DNA of 64,000 nt from Burkholderiaceae bacterium (GTDB taxonomy: Bacteria > Pseudomonadota > Gammaproteobacteria > Burkholderiales > Burkholderiaceae_E). The number at the start of each line of letters is the position of its first letter. Within the stretch, counting starts at the first letter, position 1. Under the pieces are notes generated by a model. The model had not been told where the DNA came from, did not search any database, and worked only from the letters and a program-made list of their open reading frames with translations. Shown here piece by piece: positions 9,616-20,990 of the stretch. Made by a program: the position numbers and the translations under genes. The stretch covers positions 1 through 64,000 of the forward strand of contig JAJTYR010000009.1 of the NCBI GenBank assembly GCA_021463505.1, given 5' to 3'.

Positions 9616-9617
9616 AG

Positions 9618-10049
9618 ATGAAACTGAACGAACTGAAACCCGCCGAAGGCAGCACGCACGCGCGCAAGCGCGTCGGCCGCGGCATCGGCTCGGGCCTGGG
9701 CAAGACCGGCGGCCGTGGGCACAAGGGTCAGAAATCGCGTTCGGGCGGTTTCCACAAGGTCGGCTTCGAAGGCGGCCAGATGCCGCTGCAGCGCCGCCTG
9801 CCCAAGCGGGGCTTTCGCTCGATGAGCGCGGGCGAGACGGCCGAGGTGCGACTGTCCGACCTCGAGCGCATCGGCGGCGGTGACGTCGACCTGCTGGCGC
9901 TCAAGGCGGCCGGCGTGGTGCCGCAGCTCGCGCTGGGCGCCAAGGTGATCCTGTCGGGCGCACTGACACGCGCGGTCAACCTGAAGGGCGTGGGCGCGAC
10001 CCGGGGCGCGAAGGCCGCGATCGAGGCCGCGGGCGGCTCGGTCTCCTGA
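9618..10049 (+). CDS. rplO: 50S ribosomal protein L15
   Basis: L15 is a late-assembly large-subunit protein. The 143-aa product begins [34 protein letters not shown], followed by [10 protein letters not shown], and this glycine- and arginine-rich N-terminal tail is diagnostic. It starts 2 bases after the L30 stop. secY follows after 29 bases. Confidence 0.97.
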   Translation: MKLNELKPAEGSTHARKRVGRGIGSGLGKTGGRGHKGQKSRSGGFHKVGFEGGQMPLQRRLPKRGFRSMSAGETAEVRLSDLERIGGGDVDLLALKAAGVVPQLALGAKVILSGALTRAVNLKGVGATRGAKAAIEAAGGSVS

Positions 10050-10078
10050 CGCGCGGACACGACACCCGGAACAGCCAC

Positions 10079-11407
10079 GTGGCAACGAACCCCGCAGCGC
10101 TGGTCAAGGCAGGCAAGTTCGGCGACCTCAAGCGCCGGCTGATCTTCCTGGTGCTCGCGCTCGTCGTGTACCGGGTCGGTGCGCACATCCCGGTGCCGGG
10201 CATCGACCCGGACCAGCTCGCGCAGCTGTTCCGCGGCCAGCAGGGCGGCATCCTCGGGATGTTCAACCTGTTCTCGGGCGGTGCGCTGTCGCGCTTCACC
10301 GTGTTCGCGCTGGGGATCATGCCGTACATCTCGGCGTCGATCATCATGCAGCTGCTCACGGTGGTCGTGCCGGTGCTGGAAGCCAAGAAGAAGGAAGGCG
10401 AGGCCGGGCGGCGCGAGATCACCAAGTACACGCGCTGGTTCACCGTCGGGCTGGCCACGTTCCAGGCCATCGGCATCGCGATCGCGATCGAGGCGCAGCC
10501 GGGGCTGGTGATCGATCCGGGTCCCGCATTCCGCTTCACGAGCGTGGTCTCGCTGGTCACCGGCACGATGTTCCTGATGTGGCTGGGCGAGCAGATTACC
10601 GAGCGCGGTCTGGGCAACGGCATCTCGATCATCATCTTCGCCGGTATCGTCGCCGGCCTGCCGGGTGCGCTGGCCGGGATGGGCGAGCTGATCCGCACCG
10701 GCGCGATGAGCGGCTTCGTCTCGCTGGTGATCGTCGCACTGGTGGTGCTGGTCACGGCGGCGGTGGTGTTCGTCGAGCGCGGGCAGCGCAAGATCACGGT
10801 CAACTACGCCAAGCGGCAGGTGGGCAACCGCGTCTACGGCGGGCAGACCTCGCATCTGCCGCTGAAGCTGAACATGTCGGGGGTGATTCCGCCGATCTTC
10901 GCGTCCTCGATCATCCTGTTCCCGGCCACCATTGCGCAGTGGTTCACCTCGGGCGACGTCTCGAACGTGGCGATCCGCTGGCTGCGCGACATCGCGGCCA
11001 CGCTGTCGCCCGGCCAGCCCGTCTACATCCTGCTGTACGCGCTGGCGATCGTGTTCTTCTGCTTCTTCTACACGGCACTGGTGTTCAACAGCCGCGAAAC
11101 CGCCGAGAACCTGAAGAAGAGCGGCGCGTTCGTGCCCGGCATCCGGCCGGGCGAGCAGACCGCGAAGTACATCGACCGGATCCTGGTGCGCCTGACGTTG
11201 ATCGGCGCGATCTACGTCACCGCGGTGTGCCTGCTGCCCGAATTCCTGGTGCTGAAGTGGAACGTGCCGTTCTATTTCGGCGGCACGTCGCTGCTGATCA
11301 TCGTCGTGGTCACGATGGACTTCATGGCGCAGGTGCAGGCCTACGTGATGTCCCACCAGTACGAGAGCCTGCTGAAGAAGGCGGGGGCCAAGGGGGTCGG
11401 CGCGTAG
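10079..11407 (+). CDS. secY: Preprotein translocase subunit SecY
   Basis: SecY is the pore of the SecYEG channel in the inner membrane, exporting unfolded proteins and inserting membrane proteins. The GTG-initiated 442-aa protein starts [21 protein letters not shown] and has the ten-helix pattern, with plug and pore segments around HIPVPGID and [27 protein letters not shown]. The cytosolic loop bears INYAK-like [15 protein letters not shown], and the C-terminal region has FIPGIRPG-type [12 protein letters not shown]. coli SecY is 443 aa. Confidence 0.97.
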   Translation: MATNPAALVKAGKFGDLKRRLIFLVLALVVYRVGAHIPVPGIDPDQLAQLFRGQQGGILGMFNLFSGGALSRFTVFALGIMPYISASIIMQLLTVVVPVLEAKKKEGEAGRREITKYTRWFTVGLATFQAIGIAIAIEAQPGLVIDPGPAFRFTSVVSLVTGTMFLMWLGEQITERGLGNGISIIIFAGIVAGLPGALAGMGELIRTGAMSGFVSLVIVALVVLVTAAVVFVERGQRKITVNYAKRQVGNRVYGGQTSHLPLKLNMSGVIPPIFASSIILFPATIAQWFTSGDVSNVAIRWLRDIAATLSPGQPVYILLYALAIVFFCFFYTALVFNSRETAENLKKSGAFVPGIRPGEQTAKYIDRILVRLTLIGAIYVTAVCLLPEFLVLKWNVPFYFGGTSLLIIVVVTMDFMAQVQAYVMSHQYESLLKKAGAKGVGA

Positions 11408-11471
11408 CGGCCCGGGGGCTGGCGGCCGGGCAAGGGGTCGGGTGTCGGAACATCGGGCGACGCGGGAATCG

Positions 11472-11690
11472 ATGAGCAAGGAAGACGTCATCCAGATGCA
11501 GGGCGAGGTGGTCGAGAACCTCCCCAACGCGACGTTCCGCGTGAAACTCGAGAACGGGCACGTGGTCCTCGGGCACATCTCCGGCAAGATGCGGATGCAC
11601 TACATCCGCATCCTGCCGGGCGACAAGGTCACGGTCGAGCTCACGCCGTACGACCTGTCGCGGGCGAGGATCGTCTTCAGGGCGAAGTGA
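11472..11690 (+). CDS. infA: Translation initiation factor IF-1
   Basis: IF-1 is a small OB-fold factor that occupies the 30S A-site during initiation. ATG 11472, with GGGAA four bases upstream, gives the standard 72 aa beginning [20 protein letters not shown]; the track start at 11442 adds ten foreign residues. Its position between secY and rpmJ is the usual arrangement outside the enterobacteria, where infA is elsewhere. Confidence 0.96.
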   Translation: MSKEDVIQMQGEVVENLPNATFRVKLENGHVVLGHISGKMRMHYIRILPGDKVTVELTPYDLSRARIVFRAK

Positions 11691-11746
11691 AGCAGCGACA
11701 TCCGGCAGGCCGCCGCGGGGCGGCGAACCGGGCAACGAGGTGAACG

Positions 11747-11860
11747 ATGAAAGTGATGGCATCCGTCAAGAAGATCTGCCGCAACTGCAAGGTGATCAGG
11801 CGCAAGGGCGTCGTGCGCGTCATCTGCACCGATCCGCGGCACAAGCAGCGTCAGGGCTGA
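11747..11860 (+). CDS. rpmJ: 50S ribosomal protein L36 (zinc-binding type)
   Basis: This 37-aa gene is too short for the ORF track. It reads [20 protein letters not shown] and ends DPRHKQRQG. The CXXC pair (CRNC), the later Cys (VICTD) and His (PRHKQ) form the zinc ribbon of the C-plus form. L36 stabilises 23S structure near L16. It sits between infA and rpsM, the standard context, with a GAGG ribosome binding site. Confidence 0.95.
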   Translation: MKVMASVKKICRNCKVIRRKGVVRVICTDPRHKQRQG

Positions 11861-11873
11861 GCGAGGACTACTC

Positions 11874-12239
11874 ATGGCACGTATTGCGGGCATCAACATC
11901 CCCGACCGCCAGCACACCGAGATCGGCCTCACGGCGATCTACGGCATCGGGCGCACGCGCGCCCGCCAGATCTGCGAGGCGGCGAACGTTCCCTTCGACA
12001 GGAAGGTCCGGGAGCTGAACGACGCCGAGCTCGAGCGCATCCGCGACCTGATCGGCAAACTCACCATCGAAGGCGACCTGCGCCGCGAAGTGTCGATGTC
12101 GATCAAGCGGCTGATGGATCTCGGTTGCTACCGCGGTGTGCGCCACCGCCGCGGCCTGCCGGTGCGCGGCCAGCGTACCCGCACCAACGCGCGCACCCGC
12201 AAGGGGCCGCGCAAGGCCGGCGTCGCGCTGAAGAAGTGA
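11874..12239 (+). CDS. rpsM: 30S ribosomal protein S13
   Basis: S13 sits in the 30S head and forms bridges B1a and B1b to the 50S. The 121-aa protein has the start [26 protein letters not shown] and the helix-two-turn-helix region, followed by the C-terminal [16 protein letters not shown] tail that contacts P-site tRNA. It is the first gene of the classical alpha set (rpsM-rpsK-rpsD-rpoA-rplQ). Confidence 0.98.
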   Translation: MARIAGINIPDRQHTEIGLTAIYGIGRTRARQICEAANVPFDRKVRELNDAELERIRDLIGKLTIEGDLRREVSMSIKRLMDLGCYRGVRHRRGLPVRGQRTRTNARTRKGPRKAGVALKK

Positions 12240-12279
12240 GCGGCCGCGGCTGATCAACACATCGGAGTCGAACCACCCA

Positions 12280-12696
12280 ATGGCTACCAAGGCACAATCG
12301 GCAGCGCAGGCGGCCGCCGCGGCGCGCCTGCGCAAGAAGGCGCGCAAGAACGTCTCGGACGGCATTGCCCACGTCCACGCGTCGTTCAACAACACGATCA
12401 TCACCATCACCGACCGGCAGGGCAACACGCTGTCGTGGGCGTCATCGGGCGGCGCAGGCTTCAAGGGTTCGCGCAAGTCCACGCCGTTTGCCGCGCAGGT
12501 GGCGGCCGAGGCGGCAGGCCGCGCCGCCCAGGAATGCGGAATCAAGAACCTCGAGGTGATGATCAAGGGGCCGGGGCCCGGGCGAGAGTCGTCGGTGCGG
12601 GCGCTGAATGCGCTCGGCATCAAGATCATGCAGATCCAGGACGTGACGCCGATCCCGCACAACGGCTGCCGCCCGCCGAAGAAGCGGCGCATCTGA
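12280..12696 (+). CDS. rpsK: 30S ribosomal protein S11
   Basis: S11 forms part of the 30S platform where the Shine-Dalgarno helix sits. The 138-aa product contains [43 protein letters not shown] and the C-terminal [17 protein letters not shown]. The alanine-rich first 17 residues extend the E. coli sequence (129 aa). A 114-base gap follows before rpsD. Confidence 0.97.
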   Translation: MATKAQSAAQAAAAARLRKKARKNVSDGIAHVHASFNNTIITITDRQGNTLSWASSGGAGFKGSRKSTPFAAQVAAEAAGRAAQECGIKNLEVMIKGPGPGRESSVRALNALGIKIMQIQDVTPIPHNGCRPPKKRRI

Positions 12697-12810
12697 CGGG
12701 CGGGCGCCCGACGCGCAAGACCACCGTCCGTCACCCGCAAGGCCGCCAGGGCCGGGTCACCGAAGACGGACTACCGCGAAGCGATTCGCGTAATTCGAAG
12801 GACTGAGAAC

Positions 12811-13434
12811 GTGGCACGTTACACCGGACCGAAAGCCAGGCTGTCCCGCCGGGAAGGGACCGACCTGTTCCTGAAGAGCGCCCGCCGGGGCCTCGACACC
12901 AAGTGCAAGCTCGACAGCAAGCCGGGCCAGCACGGCCGCACGTCGGGTGCGCGCCCTTCGGACTACGGCCTGCAGTTGCGCGAGAAGCAGAAAGTCAAGC
13001 GCATGTACGGCGTGCTCGAGCGCCAGTTCCGCCGCTACTTCGCCGAGGCCGAGCGCCGCAAGGGCAACACCGGCGAGAACCTCCTGAAGCTCCTCGAGAG
13101 CAGGCTGGACAACGTCATCTACCGGATGGGTTTCGGTTCCACGCGTGCCGAGGCGCGCCAGCTGGTGAGCCACAGGTCGGTGACGGTGAATGGCGAGGCG
13201 GTCAGCATTCCGTCGATGATGGTGCGCCCCAACGACATCATCGCGATCCGCGAGAAGGCCCGCAAGCAGGCCCGGATCCAGGATGCGCTGAACCTCGCCG
13301 AACAAAGCGGCTTCCCGTCGTGGGTGTCGGTCGACAGGAACAGGATGGAAGGCGTGTTCAGGAACATGCCCGACCGTACCGACCTCGCCGGCGACATCAA
13401 CGAAAGCCTGATCGTCGAGTTGTACTCGCGCTAA
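12811..13434 (+). CDS. rpsD: 30S ribosomal protein S4
   Basis: S4 initiates 30S assembly and, in E. coli, represses the alpha operon. GTG 12811 begins a 207-aa protein, (M)[19 protein letters not shown], containing [12 protein letters not shown] and the S4 RNA-binding domain ([25 protein letters not shown]). Length matches E. coli (206 aa). The gap upstream could hold a promoter, but I found no convincing one. Confidence 0.97.
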   Translation: MARYTGPKARLSRREGTDLFLKSARRGLDTKCKLDSKPGQHGRTSGARPSDYGLQLREKQKVKRMYGVLERQFRRYFAEAERRKGNTGENLLKLLESRLDNVIYRMGFGSTRAEARQLVSHRSVTVNGEAVSIPSMMVRPNDIIAIREKARKQARIQDALNLAEQSGFPSWVSVDRNRMEGVFRNMPDRTDLAGDINESLIVELYSR

Positions 13435-13448
13435 TCGAGAGGATATCT

Positions 13449-14447
13449 ATGCAGACTGCCATGCTCAAGCCACGCATCGTCGAGGTGGAGCAACTCGGTG
13501 CATCGCATGCTCGCGTGGTGATGGAGCCGTTCGAGCGCGGGTACGGTCACACGCTGGGCAACGCGCTGCGCCGCGTGCTGCTGTCGTCGATGGTCGGCTA
13601 CGCGCCCACCGAAGTCCAGATCACCGGCGTGGTGCACGAGTACTCGACCATCGACGGGGTTCGCGAGGACGTCGTGGACCTGCTGCTGAACCTGAAGGGC
13701 GTCACCTTCCGCCTGCACAACCGTGACGAGGTGTTCCTCACGTTGCGCAAGGACACGCCCGGACCGGTGACCGCCGCCGACATCGACGTGCCGCACGACG
13801 TCGAGGTCATCAACCCGGGGCATGTCATCGCGACGCTCACGCAGGGTGGCAAGCTCGACATGTCGATCAAGGTCGAGCGCGGCCGCGGCTACCTGCCCGG
13901 GACGATGCGCAACCTGGGCGAAACCAAGACGATCGGCAAGATCGTCCTCGACGCCTCCTTTTCGCCGGTGCGCCGGGTCAGCTACCAGGTCGAGAGCGCG
14001 CGCGTCGAGCAGCGCACCGACCTCGACCGTCTGGTGGTCGACGTCGAAACCAACGGCGTGATCGCGCCCGAGGAGGCGGTGCGGCAGTCGGCGCGCATCC
14101 TGGTCGAGCAGCTGACGGTGTTCGCGGCACTCGAGGGCGGCGCCGAGCCGGCGATCGAGTCGCCCGGGATTGCACTGGGCGCGGGCGCGCGCGGCCCGCA
14201 GATCGATCCGATCCTGCTGCGCCCGGTCGACGATCTCGAGCTCACCGTGCGTTCGGCGAATTGCCTGAAGGCCGAGAACATCTACTACATCGGCGACCTG
14301 ATCCAGCGCACCGAGAACGAGCTGCTCAAGACGCCCAACCTGGGGCGCAAGTCGCTCAACGAGATCAAGGAAGTCCTTGCCTCGCGCGGACTGACGCTCG
14401 GCATGAAGCTCGAGAACTGGCCGCCTGCCGGGCTCGAGCGTCCGTAA
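13449..14447 (+). CDS. rpoA: RNA polymerase alpha subunit
   Basis: Alpha dimerises to nucleate RNA polymerase assembly, and its C-terminal domain contacts UP elements and activators. ATG 13449 gives 332 aa (E. coli 329); the long track ORF from 12903 upstream of it is an rpsD shadow. The N-terminal domain has [19 protein letters not shown]. The C-terminal domain has [21 protein letters not shown] and the [19 protein letters not shown] helix pair. It starts 14 bases after rpsD. Confidence 0.98.
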   Translation: MQTAMLKPRIVEVEQLGASHARVVMEPFERGYGHTLGNALRRVLLSSMVGYAPTEVQITGVVHEYSTIDGVREDVVDLLLNLKGVTFRLHNRDEVFLTLRKDTPGPVTAADIDVPHDVEVINPGHVIATLTQGGKLDMSIKVERGRGYLPGTMRNLGETKTIGKIVLDASFSPVRRVSYQVESARVEQRTDLDRLVVDVETNGVIAPEEAVRQSARILVEQLTVFAALEGGAEPAIESPGIALGAGARGPQIDPILLRPVDDLELTVRSANCLKAENIYYIGDLIQRTENELLKTPNLGRKSLNEIKEVLASRGLTLGMKLENWPPAGLERP

Positions 14448-14478
14448 CAGAACAAGGCGAGAACGCGAGGAAACCGTC

Positions 14479-14874
14479 ATGCGTCACCGTCACGGACTAC
14501 GCAAGCTCAACCGCACCAGCGCACATCGCGAGGCGATGCTGCGCAACATGTGCAATTCGCTGCTGCGTCACGAGCTGATCAAGACCACGCTGCCCAGGGC
14601 CAAGGCGTTGCGGCGCGTCGTCGAGCCGATCATCACGCTGGGGCGCAAGCCTTCTCTGGCCAACCGGCGCCTGGCGTTCGACCGGTTGCGCGACCGCGAG
14701 ATGGTCGTCAAGCTGTTCGACGAACTCGGACCGCGCTATGCCAACCGCAATGGCGGCTATCTGCGGATCCTGAAGTTCGGGTTTCGCGCGGGCGACGCCG
14801 CACCGATGGCGCTGATCGAACTGATGGACCGCCCGGACGAGGCCGCAACCGAGGGTTCGTCGGGCGCAGGCTGA
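14479..14874 (+). CDS. rplQ: 50S ribosomal protein L17
   Basis: L17 lies at the polypeptide exit on the large subunit. The 131-aa protein begins [24 protein letters not shown] and has the [25 protein letters not shown] segment. It is the last gene of the ribosomal block. A GC-rich perfect hairpin lies 15 bases after the stop. Confidence 0.97.
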   Translation: MRHRHGLRKLNRTSAHREAMLRNMCNSLLRHELIKTTLPRAKALRRVVEPIITLGRKPSLANRRLAFDRLRDREMVVKLFDELGPRYANRNGGYLRILKFGFRAGDAAPMALIELMDRPDEAATEGSSGAG

Positions 14875-14889
14875 GTTCGGTCGCCGGGC

Positions 14890-14910
14890 TGCGGAGCATC
14901 GGGCTCCGCA
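14890..14910 (+). terminator. Perfect 8-bp hairpin after rplQ, no T-tract
   Basis: TGCGGAGC (14890-14897) pairs perfectly with GCTCCGCA (14903-14910) around the loop ATCGG. No T-run follows (TCCCCCGCGG), so it is not a classical intrinsic terminator. It may mark the 3' end of the ribosomal transcript, with Rho-dependent ending or end trimming. Reading on into the downstream ABC genes cannot be excluded. Confidence 0.4.
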
Positions 14911-14992
14911 TCCCCCGCGGACCAGACCGGGGCGTCGCGTGGTGCGTGCACCGTCCGGCGCCCTCGTCATTTGCCGGAGACCGTGCTGCCGC

Positions 14993-15940
14993 ATGTCCGC
15001 AGTCCTGAGCGTCAACGGGCTGGTCAAACGCTTCGCGGGCCTCGCGGCGATCGCCAGCCTCGATTTCGCCGTGCAGCGCGGCGAGTGCTTCGGGCTGCTC
15101 GGCCCGAACGGCGCCGGCAAGAGCACCACGCTGAAGTCGGTGCTGGGCCTGGTCGAACCGGATGCCGGCCGGATCCGGCTGCTGGGTCTGGAAATCCCGG
15201 CGCAGGCCCGCGAGGCGCGCGCGCGGGTCGGCGTCGTTCCGCAGGCCGACGCGCTCGATCCCGATTTCACCGTTGCCGAAAACCTGGTCGTCTTCGGCCG
15301 CTACTTCGGCCTGCCGCGCGCGGTGCTCGAGGCGCGGCTCGACGGGCTGCTCGGGTTCGCCGGACTGGCACACAAGCGCGATGCGAAGATCCACGAGCTG
15401 TCCGGCGGCATGCGGCGACGCCTGACGCTCGCCCGGGCGCTGGTCAACGATCCCGAGGTGCTGTTTCTCGATGAGCCGACCACGGGGCTGGACCCGCAGG
15501 CGCGGCACCTGATCTGGGAGAGGCTGCGACAGCTGCTGGCCGCCGGCAAGACGATCGTGCTGACGACGCACTTCATGGAAGAGGCCGAGCGCCTGTGCAC
15601 GCGAGTGGCGATCATCGACGGCGGCCGGCTGATCGCCATGGCCGCGCCCGCGGACCTGGTTGCGAGCCAGATCGAACCGCACGTCGTCGAGGCCAGTGGC
15701 GACGGGGTCGATCGATGGGCGCGCGAGCAGGCGCCGACGCTCGCCGCGCGGGTCGAACTGGTCGGCGAGACGGCCTTTGCGTACTGCACGAGCCCCGGGC
15801 AGGCCGCGGCGGCGGCGGCTTCGGCGTCTGGCGCTGCGGCGGCCACGGCGGGCGGCGCCTGCGCACTGCGCGTGCTGCGGCGCCCGGCGAACCTCGAAGA
15901 CGTGTTCCTCAAGCTCACCGGGCGCGACCTGCGCGATTGA
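14993..15940 (+). CDS. ABC transporter ATP-binding protein, NodI/DrrA-like
   Basis: This is the cytosolic ATPase of an ABC-2 type exporter. ATG 14993 ([20 protein letters not shown]) with GGAGA upstream gives 315 aa; the GTG at 14939 would add 18 residues. Walker A is GPNGAGKST, the signature [16 protein letters not shown], Walker [14 protein letters not shown], and the H-loop [12 protein letters not shown]. The C-terminal third carries an Ala-rich low-complexity stretch (about residues 258-285) and ends [18 protein letters not shown], as in drug and NodI-type exporters. It pairs with the permease 15 bases downstream. Substrate is unknown; lipid, polysaccharide or drug are all possible. Confidence 0.9.
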   Translation: MSAVLSVNGLVKRFAGLAAIASLDFAVQRGECFGLLGPNGAGKSTTLKSVLGLVEPDAGRIRLLGLEIPAQAREARARVGVVPQADALDPDFTVAENLVVFGRYFGLPRAVLEARLDGLLGFAGLAHKRDAKIHELSGGMRRRLTLARALVNDPEVLFLDEPTTGLDPQARHLIWERLRQLLAAGKTIVLTTHFMEEAERLCTRVAIIDGGRLIAMAAPADLVASQIEPHVVEASGDGVDRWAREQAPTLAARVELVGETAFAYCTSPGQAAAAAASASGAAAATAGGACALRVLRRPANLEDVFLKLTGRDLRD

Positions 15941-15955
15941 ACGGCGGAGAAGGCG

Positions 15956-16735
15956 ATGAATCCCTGGGCAGCCCCGCGTCCCTCGATGCGATTCCTCCCG
16001 ATCTACCGGCGCAACCTGCTGGTGTGGCGCAAGCTCGCGGCCGCCAGCGTGATCGGCAACATCGCCGAGCCGCTGATCATCCTGGTTGCCTTCGGTTATG
16101 GCCTGGGCACGCTGCTGCGACAGGTCGATGGCGTGCCCTACGTCGTGTTTCTCGCGGCCGGCTCGATGTGCATGAGCACGATGATGGCGGCCAGCTTCGA
16201 GTCGCTGTACTCGGCGTTTTCGCGGATGCACGTGCAGCGCACCTGGGATTCGCTGCTCAATGCGCCGCTCGAACTCGACGACATCGTGATCGCCGAGTGG
16301 CTGTGGGCCGCGACGAAGAGCGTCCTCTCGGGGCTGGCGATCGTGACGGTGGTGTGGCTGCTGGGCATCTCGCGCGCGCCCACGCTGGTGCTCGCGCTGC
16401 CGGTAATCGCGCTCGCGGGGTTGGTCTTCGGTGCGATCGGCCTGTGCGTGAATGCGCTCGCACGCGGCTACGACTTCTTCACCTACTACATCACGCTGGT
16501 GCTGACACCGATGATCTTCCTGTCGGGCGTCTATTACCCGGTGGCTCAGCTTCCCGGCTGGCTGGCGGCAGTTGCGGGCGCGCTGCCGCTGGCGGCAGCC
16601 GTCGAACTGGCCCGCCCGCTGGTGCTCGGTCGCCTGCCCGAGGCGCCGCTGGCACCGCTGCTCGCACTGCTGGCCTACGCTGGCGGGGCGCTGTATCTTG
16701 CGATGATCCTGACGCGGCGGCGCTTTGCCGCCTGA
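15956..16735 (+). CDS. ABC-2 type transport permease, NodJ-like
   Basis: The 259-aa integral membrane protein has about six predicted helices. Family features are YRRNLLVWRKL and IAEPLIILVAFGYGLGTL near the N-terminus and the late segment LVLTPMIFLSGVYYPVAQLPGWL, the hallmark of ABC-2 permeases of the NodJ/DrrB group. It should form a dimer powered by the upstream ATPase. cutA follows 8 bases after its stop. The pair sits between rplQ and cutA, which are direct neighbours in many Burkholderiales. Confidence 0.88.
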   Translation: MNPWAAPRPSMRFLPIYRRNLLVWRKLAAASVIGNIAEPLIILVAFGYGLGTLLRQVDGVPYVVFLAAGSMCMSTMMAASFESLYSAFSRMHVQRTWDSLLNAPLELDDIVIAEWLWAATKSVLSGLAIVTVVWLLGISRAPTLVLALPVIALAGLVFGAIGLCVNALARGYDFFTYYITLVLTPMIFLSGVYYPVAQLPGWLAAVAGALPLAAAVELARPLVLGRLPEAPLAPLLALLAYAGGALYLAMILTRRRFAA

Positions 16736-16743
16736 TCACCGCC

Positions 16744-17178
16744 ATGCAGGCTCCCGAGTCCTCCAACCCCGGAATCGTCGGCTCCACGCCTGGCGATGGC
16801 CTGCTGCTGATCCTCAGCAGCCTTCCCGACCGCGAGACGGCGCACGGGATTGCGCACGCGCTGGTGCACGAACGTCTGGCCGCCTGCGTCAACGTACTCG
16901 GCGGCTGCACGTCCGTATACCGCTGGCAGGGCCAGCTCGAACAGGCCGACGAAGTCACGCTGCTGGTGAAGACCACGCGCCTGCGCCATGCCGCCTGCCA
17001 GCAGCGTCTGAAGGCGCTGCATCCGTACGAAGTGCCCGAGATCGTGACGCTCGCACCCGAGGCGGTGTGGCCGGCCTATGCACAGTGGGCGGTTGCCGGG
17101 ACGCGTGACGCAGCGGCCGGGACGCCTGGCCCGGCAGGCGACACGCACGACGCTGCAGGCGGGCGCAGCGAAGGCTGA
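16744..17178 (+). CDS. cutA: Divalent cation tolerance protein CutA
   Basis: CutA proteins are small trimers related to PII folds and linked genetically to copper tolerance; the biochemical role is unsettled. ATG 16744 gives 144 aa. The core is typical: LLLILSSLPDRETAHGIAHALVHERLAACVNVLGG, YRWQGQLEQADEVTLLVKT and HPYEVPEIVTL. After VAGTRDA the protein continues into a Gly/Ala/Pro tail of about 25 residues not needed for the fold. The tail contains one copy of a 14-bp direct repeat whose second copy follows the stop. It converges with corA. Confidence 0.92.
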   Translation: MQAPESSNPGIVGSTPGDGLLLILSSLPDRETAHGIAHALVHERLAACVNVLGGCTSVYRWQGQLEQADEVTLLVKTTRLRHAACQQRLKALHPYEVPEIVTLAPEAVWPAYAQWAVAGTRDAAAGTPGPAGDTHDAAGGRSEG

Positions 17179-17195
17179 ACGCGACGCTGCAGGCG
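17148..17195 (+). repeat. 14-bp direct repeat at the cutA 3' end
   Basis: CGACGCTGCAGGCG occurs at 17148-17161 inside the last codons of cutA and again at 17182-17195 in the short convergent gap before corA, 34 bases apart. It suggests a small local duplication or slippage that may have shaped the cutA tail. Confidence 0.6.
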
Positions 17196-17209
17196 CGCCG
17201 CGGATCGCG

Positions 17210-18334
17210 CTATGCGTCGCGCTCGCCGTCCGGACCCGTGGTGGTGCCCGCGGCCGCCGGCGTGTGGCTCGCACGGCTCGCGCGCCGCCGTCGCCGCCCG
17301 ATCGGGTTGGAGGCGGACAGCATCGCGCGCGTCCTGAGGAACGAAAACAGGATTGCGCCGATCAGGACCATCGAGCCGATGGCCCACCAGAACCCCGACT
17401 CCGCATGCAGCCCGGGGATGAATTCGAAGTTCATCCCGAACACGCCAGTGATCAGCGTCAGCGGCAGGAACACCGCGGTGATCGCGGTGAGCGTGCGCAT
17501 CACCTCGTTGGTGCGGTATGCGGTGGCCGAGAAGTGCAGTTGCACGGCGCTCTCGACCGACGATTCGAGGCGGCGTGCGTGATGCAGCACACGGTGGATG
17601 TGGCCGACGATGTCGGCCGTGCGCACCTGCAGTGCGTCGTCGAGCGCGTGCAGGTCGTGGGGCTCGCCCGCCTGGCGCTCGGTGCGCTCGAGACGCTCGT
17701 CGCGCCACTCCTGCAGCGCGTCGAGTTGTTCCTCGCAGAGATCCTGCAGCCGCCGCGCTTCGCGTCGCGACTCGAGCAGTTCGTACCAGTCGCGGAACGG
17801 CCGGCGCGGGTCGAGCAACTGGCGCTGACGCCGTTCGAACTGCTCGCTCAGCGGCTGACGCAGGTCGAGGTAACGATCGACCATGCCGTTGAGGAGCCTC
17901 AGCATCAGTTCCTCGGGCAGCGCCGGCAGTCGTGCACGTCCGCCGGCCAGCAGCCGGTCGCGGATCGTCGAGACCGGCCGGTTGTCGGGGGCGCGCACCG
18001 TGACCAGCACGCGCGGGAACACGAAGAACACCGCGGGGCGCGTCTTCACGCGGATCACGCCGGACGGCTCGATCGTGTCGGTGCGCATCGCCAGTCCGCG
18101 GAAGACGATCATTTCATATTCGTTGGTCGAATCGAAATACGACGGATGGGCCGGGTTCTCGGCGTCGAGCAGGTGATCCTCGAAGACGCCGACTCCCGTG
18201 AGTTGCTGCACCGGCGCGGTCCAGGCCCGGCCGTCCTCGTAACTGCAGTCGCACCAGACGAAGCCCCGCTCGGGCAGTGCCGCCACCTCGTCGAAGACGG
18301 TGGCGCCATCGGGCCGGACGATCACGAACTGCAT
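17210..18334 (-). CDS. corA: CorA family magnesium/divalent cation transporter
   Basis: CorA is a homopentameric inner membrane channel for Mg2+ (also Co2+, Ni2+). The start is ATG at 18334 (MQFVIVRPDGATVFDEV), giving 374 aa; the track ORF of 773 aa is longer only because the hemB region is open in that frame. The large cytoplasmic domain is followed by two C-terminal helices, with the GMN selectivity motif at about residues 300-302 (ITGVFGMNFEF). A basic Arg-rich C-terminal tail is present. It lies 47 bases downstream of hemB and likely shares its transcript. Confidence 0.93.
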   Translation of the reverse strand: MQFVIVRPDGATVFDEVAALPERGFVWCDCSYEDGRAWTAPVQQLTGVGVFEDHLLDAENPAHPSYFDSTNEYEMIVFRGLAMRTDTIEPSGVIRVKTRPAVFFVFPRVLVTVRAPDNRPVSTIRDRLLAGGRARLPALPEELMLRLLNGMVDRYLDLRQPLSEQFERRQRQLLDPRRPFRDWYELLESRREARRLQDLCEEQLDALQEWRDERLERTERQAGEPHDLHALDDALQVRTADIVGHIHRVLHHARRLESSVESAVQLHFSATAYRTNEVMRTLTAITAVFLPLTLITGVFGMNFEFIPGLHAESGFWWAIGSMVLIGAILFSFLRTRAMLSASNPIGRRRRRASRASHTPAAAGTTTGPDGERDA

Positions 18335-18381
18335 CGCGCGCGCTGCGACCGGGTTTGCGGTGAAGCTGCGGCGGCGCCGGC

Positions 18382-20108
<1,727 letters not shown>

Positions 20109-20178
20109 GCTGGCGAAGCGGGCGCGAACACGCCCGGGAATCCGGTGCGGCGATCGGAATGACCGCAACTGAGCACGT

Positions 20179-20188
20179 ATTGTACAAT
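20179..20188. promoter_or_regulatory. Palindromic ATTGTACAAT, possible two-way -10 region
   Basis: ATTGTACAAT is a perfect 10-bp palindrome in the engB-cytochrome c4 divergent gap and offers TACAAT as a -10 hexamer on both strands. For the + strand, ATGACC lies 18 bases upstream (four of six matches). It is one of the few AT-rich spots in this region. It could instead be a regulator half-site. Confidence 0.4.
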
Positions 20189-20241
20189 TCGTCGTTTGTG
20201 TCGGGCGCCTCCCGCGGCCCGGCGTTTCCCGGGTTTGCCCC

Positions 20242-20898
20242 ATGCTCCGAGCCAGACCGTTCGCCGCAGTCTTCGCTTCACTCGTCGTGCTCGCCGGCGG
20301 CGCCTTCGCACAGGCGCCCGCAGCTGGCAGGGAGCCGGCGCGCCCCGACCTCGAGCGCGGCGCACAGGTTGCCCGGGAGGTCTGCGCTGCCTGCCACGGC
20401 GCCGATGGCAACAGTGGCACGCCGGCCAACCCGAAGCTGGCCGCACAGCACGCCGGCTACCTCGTCAAGCAACTCGGGAACTTCAAGGTGAAGGCCGGCG
20501 CCGAGAAGGCGGAACGCGCCAGCGCGATCATGGCCGGATTCGCCGCGATGCTCTCCGATGCCGACGTTCGCAGCGTCTCTGCATACTTCGCGTCGCAGGC
20601 ATTGAAACCGGCGGTCGCGAAGAACAGGGATTTCGTCGAACTCGGCCAGCGCATCTACCGCGGCGGCATCGCCGCGAAGGGCGTGCCGGCCTGCGCAGGC
20701 TGCCACGGCCCGGCGGGTGCCGGCATCCCGGTCGAGTACCCGCGGTTGCAGGGTCAATACGCCGAGTACACCGAGACGCAACTGGTGGCGTTCCGGCAGG
20801 GCGAGCGCGCCAATAGCGCCATGATGCGCAGCATCGCCGAGCGCCTGTCCGATGGCGAGATCAAGGCGGTGTCCGACTACATCGCCGGCCTGCGCTGA
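20242..20898 (+). CDS. Diheme cytochrome c4
   Basis: Periplasmic electron carrier of about 20 kDa that feeds terminal oxidases in proteobacteria. The 218-aa precursor has a signal peptide ending near AFA at residue 23 and two class I heme domains, with CAACH at 48-52 and CAGCH at 151-155. The duplicated structure (CHGADGNS, later CHGPAGAG, and AYFASQ/DYIAGL ends) is typical. Given the cbb3 oxidase genes 23 kb downstream, it is a likely electron donor. The common neighbours resB and ccsA for cytochrome maturation are not adjacent here. Confidence 0.94.
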   Translation: MLRARPFAAVFASLVVLAGGAFAQAPAAGREPARPDLERGAQVAREVCAACHGADGNSGTPANPKLAAQHAGYLVKQLGNFKVKAGAEKAERASAIMAGFAAMLSDADVRSVSAYFASQALKPAVAKNRDFVELGQRIYRGGIAAKGVPACAGCHGPAGAGIPVEYPRLQGQYAEYTETQLVAFRQGERANSAMMRSIAERLSDGEIKAVSDYIAGLR

Positions 20899-20990
20899 CG
20901 GCGAACGTCCCCGCGCCGGTGCTGCCGGCGCGACCCGCGTGGCAAGGCGCGCGAACGGCCCTGCGGCCCATTGCCCGAAAGGAGCGCGTC

